A stretch of 64,000 nucleotides of DNA, taken from Uranotaenia lowii (Eukaryota; Arthropoda; Insecta; Diptera; Culicidae). Below are positions 56,231 through 64,000 of the stretch, one piece after another (position 1 is the first letter of the stretch; every line of letters begins with the position of its first letter). The stretch is from positions 57,832,217-57,896,216 of the forward strand of contig NC_073691.1 of assembly GCF_029784155.1 (NCBI RefSeq), written 5' to 3'. Under the pieces are notes generated by a model. That model saw nothing but the letters and a program-made list of their open reading frames with translations. It was not told the DNA's origin and ran no database searches. A program made the position numbers and the translations under genes.

Positions 56231-58480
56231 ATTTCCAAGACAGAATTGAACATTACAAAATATTTGTAAAAGGAATATCCTAAGTTTTTAAATTTATCAA
56301 CTACTCTGATCTCTCTTCAATTACCCCTCTAAATTGAAAAAAAAAAGAATCACAAATATTACCGAAACCCAAGTTTAAAACTGCCTTGAAGAAAGAGATG
56401 AGAAATCCAAAAAGTCGCTTAATTTTTTTCAAGTATCCCACATCATGATTCATCAAAAAAAAACTATCAATTATTTAAAAACAAATGAAACAGAGTTAAA
56501 TTTTTGTTTCAAATTTGAAAATTTTAAAAAGATGCCATTATTGTAATTTTCAAGTGATAATGTTTAACTCGAGAGTTAAAAAAAAATACCATCACGGGGT
56601 CCAAATCATTATTTTAAGTTGTTCTTTCAAAATTAACATTTTTCGATAACTGGTCATAATTTATCCAGAAAATTTCGAATTACACTTTTTAAAGCTTCGA
56701 TATATTGAGATTCCTTTGAAAATTTGCGAAAATCGTGACAAAAATTTGAATGAAATACTTATATGAAATTTAAGTAACACTGTTCAGAATTTTCACGAGC
56801 TTTTTTTATGAGGGTGTGTTTATGTCGGTAGAAGACATCAAGCAAATTCTTTAAAATTGTTAAAATGGTTCAACATTGCATGGTACTTCACTTAAAATAT
56901 ACATATTTGTGTTTCGAGTAAAGTATTTAAACAAAATAACAAAATGTTGCGATAAAATTGATTATTTTTATTTTTTTTCTTTTCGATGGTACAAGGCAAC
57001 AAAATTTACGTTTTTCCGTTCGAAGGGGGTTTAAGAGCTGATTTGACTGATTTGAGGGTGACATATCTAAATATGGTTTATTTCTGCTAGCTCTAATTTT
57101 TGAAATTCAAAGGTGATTTTTGAAATTTTTTATCAACATTTTAGAACTTTTCTAAGATACTTAAATCGAAGGTTTCGAATCAATGTTAAACTTTTTCGAA
57201 GACCGCGAGTAGTTTAATCTTCTGAGAAAACTGAGCTTCTTCATCACAGTATGGTAAAATATGAGAATTAAAAGATATTTTGGATTATTTTTAAATCAAA
57301 ATAAATCAAATATTATTTCCAAAGCATAAGTCAAAAAAATCGCAGTCTACAACAAAGATGTTGATGAAATTTGAATCTTTGATACCATATGCTCATAAAT
57401 GTTCTTCAATGATGTCAAAAATGGTTACATTTTTTCTGTTGTACTTTTAACACTTCAGGATTTTTTTCAAGTATTGTTTCTTTGAAACTAGAAATCAAAT
57501 AAAGGATAATAAATAGATTTCAAATCAGTTTTTGTTTTTTAAAGAGAGTTGTCTGTTTACTAGTTATAAATGATTGATTTAGCTCAAAACTTAGTAAAAC
57601 CCAATATCACTAGATTCGACAGAATCTGACAAATGATTCGAATTCAAGACGGCAAAATAAATTTTAAAAACAATGGCTTTTTTATTGCAATCTGCATTTC
57701 AGAACTAAGCCAACCAAGTACACTGCCAAGTCTCTTTGATTTCCAAAACCTTTTTCGTAGACAGGGGTTGTAGACAGTTATGAACAAATAACTGTTTCCA
57801 TCAGTTATTTGTTCATAATTTAACCCCAAAAAACTGACTCAAAATAAAAATATATGTTGAACAATTAACTGTAATTAACTGAAATAAAATTCACATTTTT
57901 CTGCATAACAAAGCTCACCGTCTACTGAATTAAGCATAAAAACGCTGAGAATTTTTTTCAATGAAAAATATTTAATTTTGCAAAAAAAATAGATCTGTGT
58001 AAATTATGTATGAAATCTTTTTTTTTAAATTATAAATATTTTTTTCAATTATTTACAGAACTGATTCATGCTAAAAATATTTTAAAAAAAGTTTTAGACT
58101 GCAGTAGAGGATTTAGAAATTATCTTTATAAGTTTTATGGCTGCTACAAAAATTACATTGTTCCTTTTTAAATTTCTTTTCAAAATTTGCAATTTCAATT
58201 TTAAATCAAAATTTTATCTTGAACTTCAAATTGAATTAAAACTACAAAATTATAAATTATAATTACAATTATAATTTTACTGCGCTATGAAAATCAAAAA
58301 TAAATGTTTCTAATTTTAATTGATTTATGATAATAAATTATTTTGAATTCTTTATGCATTTTGTTTTAATATAAATTTCAAAATTGAAATTCCGTAATTT
58401 GAAATAAGAAATACAATTGGTAAATCTGAATTGTATAAATGTTTTTAATTTTTCTTCATTTCAAACTTTGATATGCTGTT
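56231..58480. other. Non-coding AT-rich DNA
   Basis: No gene or clear repeat boundaries in 2.2 kb. The only structural feature is the hairpin at 57778. Confidence 0.35.
57778..57818. repeat. Perfect 17-bp hairpin with 7-base loop
   Basis: TTATGAACAAATAACTG, loop TTTCCAT, CAGTTATTTGTTCATAA. Origin unknown. Confidence 0.75.
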
Positions 58481-58483
58481 AAA

Positions 58484-59274
58484 TAATCCCTAAACAGACT
58501 TTCAGACCGCGATTTGGCCAATAAGTTCCAGGCCGCTCACAGTACGGTGCGACGAATTCGTCTCCGGGAAGGAATAAGGTCATTCCGAGCCAGCAAACAG
58601 CCAAATCGGACGCTGAAGCAGAACAATGTGGCCAGAATCCGTGCTCGAAAGCTGTACGACCAAGTGGTGACCAAGTTCGACGGATGTATTCTGATGGACG
58701 ATGAGACCTACGTGAAGGCGGACTTTGGGCAAATCCCAGGTCAAAAATTTTATTTGGCGACGGCTCGGGGGGATGTACCGCAAAATTTAAGTTCGTGTTT
58801 GCGGATAAATTCGCCCGCAAGTACATGATTTGGCAGGGGATATGCAGTTGTGGACAGAAAACCAAAGTCTTTCTCACTGACAAGACAATGACATCAGAAG
58901 TCTACAAAAAAGAGTGCCTACAGAAACGGATTCTGCCGTTTATTCGTTCCCACGACCGTCCAGTAATGTTTTGGCCGGACCTCGCAAGCTGCCATTACAG
59001 CAAAACGGTTATGGAATGGTACGCAACGAACGGGGTCAGCGTAATACCGAAGGACCTCAACCCCCCAAACTGCCCCCAGTTCCGGCCGATAGAGAAATAC
59101 TGGGCAATCACGAAGCGGAGGCTTAAGGCAAAGGGAAAACTTGTTAGGAACATGACTCAAATGAAGAACTGGTGGAATCAAATCGCCAAAACGGTGGACG
59201 AAAAGGGTGTGCGCCGCCTAATGTGCCGTATTACGGGAAAAGTACGAGAATTTCTTCGAAACAGCAATGAATAA
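58484..59274 (+). pseudogene. DD37E mariner-type transposase, copy 1 (frameshifted)
   Basis: Encodes most of a Tc1/mariner superfamily transposase, which cuts and pastes its own element at TA sites. The N-terminal end shows LSDRDLANKFQAAHSTVRRI, the end of a paired-like DNA-binding domain, then ARIRARKLYDQV and the first catalytic Asp in LMDDETYVKADF. After a frame change at about 58780 come KYMIWQGICSCGQKTK, WPDLASCHYSKTVMEWY with the second Asp, and RPIEKYWAITKRRLKA with the Glu. There are 37 residues between the second Asp and the Glu, the spacing that defines DD37E elements known from mosquitoes. One base appears lost in CGCAAAATTTAAG; no stop codons otherwise interrupt the two halves. 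The first part of the helix-turn-helix domain and the inverted repeats are not found. Dead, but fairly recent. Confidence 0.85.
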
Positions 59275-59388
59275 TTTTTTAAATTTTTTTTTATGAAAGA
59301 GTAAGGAAAATGCTACATTTGTATGAAAAACAAATTATGAATTCGTTAATAAATGACTGAACTACACGCAATTGTTTGTGTTCCAATA
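59275..59388. other. Junction between DD37E copy 1 and LINE
   Basis: AT-rich 114 bp, possibly the element's 3' untranslated region; no inverted repeat matching the copy-2 end is seen. Confidence 0.35.
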
Positions 59389-59811
59389 TTAAATGAAGCA
59401 GACTTTAGTATTAGCTCCGTAGTTGTTCAATCGAATGGGAGCATACAATTGAAGGTCCTGGTTTTCCAGTTCATGAGGTTTCACACACTCAAGAACAATA
59501 GCTTCCAGTAGCGTAAGACAATCGATTCGCGATGTTAATAGATCGGCAACGAAATACGGTCGTGTTGCGTATCTTCGAGCTTGAAAAGTATCCATGTCTA
59601 TGAGACGCATAGATGTTCATAGCTTGGCAGACGAAACGGGCCTTGCCCATTTAATAAGTGTCCGATGACATTAGCAAGAAGCCTGAAGTCGCTCGGTACT
59701 GTTCTGGTAGTACGGACAACAGACATCTGATGCGTATTCGAGGATGGAGCGAACCATGCAGCAATACACGTCCTCGAAGTCCTTGGCCACTCAAAATAAA
59801 AATCCAAGGCT

Positions 59812-59823
59812 TCTAGAGGCTTT
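59812..59823 (+). repeat. 12-bp target-site duplication, distal copy
   Basis: TCTAGAGGCTTT, identical to 60701-60712. Followed on the plus strand by further T, the A tail of the minus-strand SINE. Confidence 0.85.
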
Positions 59824-60200
59824 TTTTCCTGTTGGTCCACTGCGACCATTGAGTTGATCTATTGTGATTTACCCCGCGTTATTATTTTTACTTTGCTATG
59901 CTACTTGATACCCCTGCACTATTGGTTGAAGTTGCAGTTGTTTACCGGTAGCACTACGAGCACACACATAACTAGGTAGGATCTCCAAGTGCAATCTAAG
60001 TTCCCTTGAAAAGATCCATCCACATGCATGTGCTGCATCATCGAGGCGTACAATTCCAAGGTATACCCGGCTAGCATTTCACTAATGCTAAAACCGCCAG
60101 CCTTCATCATACTATGTGTGCCCGGTTATGTCACGACCGGGATTCGATCTCATGATCGTTGGCTTAGAAGACAAGGATGCTATTCTCTAGGCCACGATCT
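59824..60200 (-). mobile_element. tRNA-derived SINE
   Basis: On the minus strand the head at about 60200-60130 has an A-box-like TGGCCTAGAGA and a B box GATCGAATCC (60140-60149) at tRNA-like spacing, within a tRNA-shaped segment. A body follows (for example AGGCTGGCGGTTTTAGCATT) and ends in an A-rich tail at 59823-59830. It sits in a LINE between 12-bp duplications. The parent tRNA is not certain; an arginine or similar tRNA is a guess. Non-coding, Pol III-transcribed type. Confidence 0.75.
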
Positions 60201-60698
60201 AGGCTTGCCAGATTGCCCGGTTTTATCCGGGTTTGCCCGGATATTTGATGCAAAATTTTGAGAAAGTCCGGTCCGGCCCGGTTGCCCGGATATCGTAGAA
60301 AAAATCCGGATATTGCCCGGATTTTTTCACATTTTCACAAAGAAACCAAAAAAAAAAATCAATGTTTTTGAATAAGTTTCAGCAAAATCGATTAACGGTA
60401 TGGAAATTTTCAACGGTTGTTTCAAATAATTTCGCTGATTTACTTCTATAAACCTTTAAATATTAAAGTGTTCAAAAAAGTTGTTGGAAGCCAGCAATTA
60501 CATTAATAAAATATTAATTTCATTTTTTTGCTTTTTTCTTTGCTTTTATAAATAATAACACCTCAATTTTGTCCGGTTTTTGCCCGGTTTTTGGATTTGA
60601 AAAATTGAAATCCATGCCCGGATTTTGCCAGGTTTTTTTTGAAAAAATGCCCTCAATTGCTAGGCCCGGATGGGAGTGGAAAAAATTCTGGCAACCTT
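60201..60698 (+). mobile_element. AGGTTGCC-family MITE, full copy
   Basis: Begins AGGCTTGCCAGATTGCCCGG and ends AAAATTCTGGCAACCTT, giving inverted repeats of about 12 bp (AGGYTTGCCAGA type). Interior words GAAAGTCCGGTCCGGCCCGG and TTGTCCGGTTTTTGCCCGG define the family. Flanked by ATCT on both sides (left CGATCT, right ATCTAGAGG), a possible 4-bp duplication. It inserted at the very head of the SINE. Confidence 0.85.
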
Positions 60699-60700
60699 AA

Positions 60701-60712
60701 TCTAGAGGCTTT
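60701..60712 (+). repeat. 12-bp target-site duplication, proximal copy
   Basis: TCTAGAGGCTTT; pairs with 59812-59823. Confidence 0.85.
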
Positions 60713-61019
60713 ATCGGCGATGTAATTCGTATGAGTTTTCTGTTCCAGCTTTCGGTCGAGTATTACGCCCGGATCATTGATGTGGCCACCCGCGCGTTGG
60801 ACTCATCTCCGAGGAAATACTGCACGGAAAAAAGGCTTCCTATCCGTGAGAAACTGATAGTTAACTGCACATTTACTGCGATTTAAAAGCAGTTTGTTGA
60901 TGTCACACCAGTGTGCAAAAAGATTGAACTGGTTGTGCTGGTAGTGAGAGCACATCGTTAAAATAGGTTGAGAAATTAATCGGTCCTAGATGACTACCTT
61001 GAGACACTGCCTTAGGTCG

Positions 61020-61867
61020 TTAAAGAAGGTGTTGCTTCATAATCGCCCAGTACTTCTCGATGGGGTGGAGCTCCGGAGTGTTGGGAGGGTTGAACATTTT
61101 CTGCACGAAATTGACCTTATAGTCCATATACCACTTCAGCACGTCCTTGGAGTAGTAGCATGACGCCAAATCCGGCAAGATGATTGTTGGGACCTTGTGG
61201 GTCTTCAGGAGAGAAAGCAGCCGCTTCGGGAGGCACTCTTTCTTGTACACCTGTCCGTTCATCGTGTCCTGGGTCACGAAAGGTGCACTCCGCTTCCTGC
61301 ACGTGCAGATGGCTTGCCAAATCAGAAATTTATTCGCAAATTTGGACATCTTCTGAGTGCGGACATGCTCCGGAACGCTGAACTTATCCTTGGCCGTGAA
61401 AAACAGGATGCCGGGGATCTGCTTGAAGTCGGCCTTCACATATGTTTCGTCGTCCATGATGCAGCATTCAACTTTCGTCAGCATGTTGAGGTACAACTTC
61501 CTGGCACGGATTTTGACGGACTTGTTCTGCTTCTGCTTCTCGTTCGGGGCCTTTTGTACCTTGAACGTTCGAAGCCCAGCCTTAGTTTTGGCCTTCTGGA
61601 CATAACTTCGGCTTAGATACAGCTTCTTAGCCACATCGGTTGAAGGCCTCAACTACGCGGTTGTGATTTTTGGTGTTGTACGAAATACTTTTTCCTTCAC
61701 TTCTGGGCTTCCGATCAGTGGTCAATCGTTCCTCGAACCCCCGTAATCACTCGTGGACACCGTGGAATTCTCGGTTCCCAACATTTTAGCGATGGAACGA
61801 TGCGAGAGATCCTTGTTCTCGTGATGAATGCGATTTTATCACGCACGAGCTGTTCTTTCGACCACAT
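61020..61867 (-). pseudogene. DD37E mariner-type transposase, copy 2 (3'-truncated)
   Basis: A probable start is the ATG at 61867 (MWSKEQLVRDKI), then frameshifts and a TAG at 61653 upstream of one clean 210-codon run (61652-61020). That run carries AKKLYLSRSYVQKAKTK (DNA-binding end), KIRARKLYLNML, the first Asp in CIMDDETYVKADF, KFLIWQAICTCRKRSA, PDLASCYYSKDVLKWY with the second Asp, and HPIEKYWAIMKQ with the Glu, again 37 residues apart. The frame stops at KQHLL, where copy 1 goes on for about 50 residues, and the LINE begins immediately. A Tc1/mariner-type transposase by family; this copy is defective. It is only moderately similar to copy 1, so the two are different subfamilies or old relatives. 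Confidence 0.85.
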
Positions 61868-62019
61868 TTCCGCGAGTTTTGATCACAGGATCTTAAAACT
61901 TGCAGGTTGTAAATTATGCACTGTGAACTAAATCTACCCAAATTTTCATTAAATTCTACCCAACGGTTAAAAAGTTAGACCAATTTCATAGTGTTTCAAT
62001 TTCATTGTGGACACCCTTT
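61868..62019 (-). mobile_element. 5' end and inverted repeat of DD37E copy 2
   Basis: On the minus strand the outer end reads AAGGGTGTCCACAATGAAAT at 62019, continuing TGAAACACTATGAAATTGG, a terminus of Tc1/mariner style, 150 bp upstream of the putative start codon. No matching right terminus is present because the element is cut off at 61020. Confidence 0.6.
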
Positions 62020-62599
62020 AAATACACACCACCAGGGATTATCCGAGTAGTGCCATTCCTTTTTAAAGACATACACCGCATTAGCCGATTTAGGCTTTTC
62101 AGACTGAATAAATGAAGTGGACGAGTCGAGTAAAGCTGTGGGGTATTTCACTGTCGGGATACACCTTCACGTTCATCACTGTAGGGATATACCCTGTGGG
62201 TAGAGAGGCTCGCGACGTCGAACGAGCCTCTCGAATCGGTAAAGAGTGTTGTCGTTAAACATCCAGGTCGTAGCGTTAAAAGTCGCGATCGGAGTGAACT
62301 GGCACCAATGGCGGAGGGCTATCGAGGACTGTGCGTCCGATCCCAAGGTTATTTTTGGTAACGCCGTGTGCTTGAGTAGGATATCTGGACCACCGGAAAG
62401 TATCTAAGAAGTGTCGTTTCCAAACGATAGAAGCTGTGGGAAGGAGACTTGATCTTCCTTGAAGTTGAGAGCGTAGGAAATAGGGTTGTTCCAATGAAGG
62501 ATGACGTTTGCATCGGGTATAATTCAAGTCGTTACGTTGAGACCGCTGCTATTGACCGACAAACGACGGGCAAAAGTATCGAGTCGTTGAGAAAATTAA
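62020..62599. other. Non-coding, GC-balanced DNA
   Basis: Includes two similar pieces, GTCGGGATACACCTTCACG (62154) and GTAGGGATATACCCTGTGG (62182). No recognised domain on either strand. Confidence 0.35.
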
Positions 62600-62960
62600 T
62601 AAGCATGCTAACCTCGAATCATTACGAGGAGAGGTCAGATCTCGAATCTTCAGAGGAGAGACCAGGGTATGGTCGTGTAGAAGAAAAGTATGTGTGCGTT
62701 AAATTCGGGGCATTAAAAAGAGAGGTCAGATCACGAGTCGTTAGAGAATAGATCAGGCTTCGAGTCATCAAGAGGAGAGGTTTGTGCGTAAACCTCGAGT
62801 GATAATAAGGAGAGGTCTCGAGTCGTAAGGAGAAAAAGTTTGCTCAAAGTGGATTCTCGATCGAAACGAGACGTGATGGGTGAAGCAGATTTCGATTCGT
62901 TTAAAGGTGAAGACAGACCTTGAGTTTTCACGAGAAAAAGTCGGACCTTTAGTAGAAATA
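62600..62960 (+). repeat. Degenerate GA-rich repeat region
   Basis: GAGGAGAGGTC, GAGAGGTCAGATC, AGAGGAGAGGTTTG and AAGGAGAGGTC alternate with CTCGAATC, CACGAGTCG, TTCGAGTCATC and CTCGAGTCG at irregular 40-70-bp spacing. It resembles leader or LTR-type retroelement sequence but nothing fixes that. The 100-codon frame at 62449-62751 is composition-driven. Confidence 0.5.
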
Positions 62961-64000
62961 AAAAATGAGCAAAAGTTGAAGAGCCTGCCATTCGAGGTAC
63001 AGTTTAATCGGACTATTTACGTTGATATATAACAAAAGCAGCTCGGTATTGCCGTAGTTTTATAACTTGAAAAGAAGGTGGACATTTTCCCATGATTTGA
63101 TTCTGTGAAATAAGGACAACCCAAGTATTGAAAATCAGCGATGAACAAAACATGATGTTGAAACTAACTCGCGACGCCCGATCATCGATGATGTTTATTC
63201 CACGGCGATTGAACCGGACTGGTTCGTCAAATGTAAACAATAACAGAGAGTCGCAAATGAGAGAGAACGTCAATTCGGTATTGTTCTAGAATCGACGAAG
63301 AGTGAATTCGTAGTGTTCACTGGAATTGTTGCCAGTTGAACAGATTGGAAATCATTAGGAAAGTGTTACCAATATGACGGATGGATAATCCAAGCATGTA
63401 TCAATCACTATTGTGACTTGGCCTCTAAACATGACTTGACGATATACAAATAGCAATCTGTTTAATTTGATATCACAACACATGAAGATTGCAGCTTCCT
63501 AAAACGGATTCAGCAGATCACCAACAACCAAACGTCAAAGTGCATAAGTCTGACCAAAATTGATCGCTATTAAATGCACTTGGTAAAGTAAATAACAGTT
63601 TGGTTTACCGTTTCAATGAATCAATTGATTTTTCAAATGAAATCGATTCAACCAGTTAAGAGTTGCGCATATTTCCATTTTTTCAAAAGTCAGTTCAATT
63701 ACATTTTGTTAGCAGAAAAATTTGAAGGTCGCAATGTTTTTTTGAATCACTTTCCAGCAGCTGTTATGTAGCTTACACAATGCACAGTTGATGAAAGTGG
63801 GTAACTAGGTTCCAAATGTATGTTTCCTTTCTGCCCAAAACCTGTCATCTTTTTATTCGCTTTGCTGTGTTTTGATTGTTAGGTCATTTGGTAATTGGTT
63901 CAACAAGCTTTCGGGGCTGCCTCCAAATCTTCTTTGATGTGACGTCTCCGCCGTCCGTCGCTAAACTTGTACCGTTGCGGGACTCAGAATTGAAATGGTC
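62961..64000. other. Non-coding, apparently unique DNA to window end
   Basis: No gene, RNA or repeat partner recognised; short frames such as 63013-63273 (minus) have no domain. Confidence 0.35.

Larger units (their letters stand above)
59389..61015 (-). pseudogene. LINE reverse transcriptase pseudogene (I/R1/jockey-like), interrupted
   Basis: The minus strand from about 61013 reads KAVSQGSHLGPINFSTYFND, a changed GVPQGSHLGPLLF RT motif 4, then WCDINKLLLNRSKCAV, INDPGVILDRKLEQKTHTNY and ADKASR at 60701-60712. The next part, SLGFLF then VAKDFEDVYCCMVRSILEY and CCPYYQNSTERLQA, lies at 59700-59823, and RLPSYEHL plus RLIDMDTFQARR, YFVADLLTSRIDCLTLL and IRLNNYGANT follow to 59389. SINE and MITE insertions (59824-60700) split it exactly at ADKASR. 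It has a stop (TGA after SLGFLF), frameshifts near 59690 and 59600, and lacks the FADD segment and everything upstream. A dead, long-resident LINE. Clade assignment is from motif style. Confidence 0.8.

Noticed and set aside
58479..58883. 134-codon minus frame over the DD37E pseudogene, and 58918-59181, 61197-61616 frames
   Set aside because: Antisense shadows of the transposase frames.
62020..62150. Coding-looking minus stretch next to DD37E copy 2 (TALLDSSTSFIQSEKPKS-like)
   Set aside because: Too short, no motif, and no continuation; likely chance.

Overview
This window looks like non-coding, transposon-dense nuclear DNA from an insect, most likely a mosquito or close dipteran relative. 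The evidence is very AT-rich sequence with long A and T runs, eukaryotic tRNA genes with internal A/B boxes and oligo-T stops, non-LTR retrotransposon remnants, two DD37E mariner-type relics (a group known from mosquitoes), hAT elements, a tRNA-derived SINE and many foldback or MITE-like repeats. I recognise no host protein-coding gene and no operon-like layout; most open frames are chance frames in AT-rich DNA or repeats. The organism call is inference.

Layout. 1-8960: two diverged copies of one repeat block (1-3330 and 7190-8960) flank unique-looking DNA and a young 5'-truncated LINE on the minus strand (5782-7008). A hAT-like element with CAGGGTGG ends interrupts the first block (1051-2228). 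8969-11705: a 2.7-kb foldback element whose arms hold inverted arrays of a ~137-bp unit, each centred on a GCCATCTTG/CAAGATGGC palindrome. 12-18 kb: decayed MITE copies. 18-21 kb: tRNA-Arg(TCG), a degraded DNA transposon carrying a transposase-like pseudogene with a DNxxxQNKNW motif, and tRNA-Ile(AAT). 22-28 kb: several TIR elements, including an 820-bp near-perfect hairpin flanked by TA. 29.1 kb: tRNA-Pro(AGG).

30.2-32.9 kb is a 9-bp satellite (ATGACAAAA changing to GACAAAAAA). 34678-36530 is a complete hAT (Charlie/GTF2IRD2-like) insertion with TIRs and a perfect 8-bp target duplication, but its transposase is 5'-decayed and has an in-frame amber codon. 37.9-40.1 kb holds three successive foldback elements, one with a hammerhead-ribozyme-like motif in its arms. 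40-54 kb is built mostly from copies of a G-tract-ended repeat family, an AGGTTGCC MITE family and tandem repeats. 55-64 kb holds an LTR-like segment, hAT-like ends, two DD37E pseudogenes and a minus-strand LINE interrupted by a SINE (12-bp duplication) that was itself hit by a MITE.

The only genes likely to function are the three tRNAs, transcribed by RNA polymerase III from internal promoters. The transposon remnants are nested, so relative ages can be read from who interrupts whom. All repeat-family statements come from comparing copies inside this window by eye, not from database searches.
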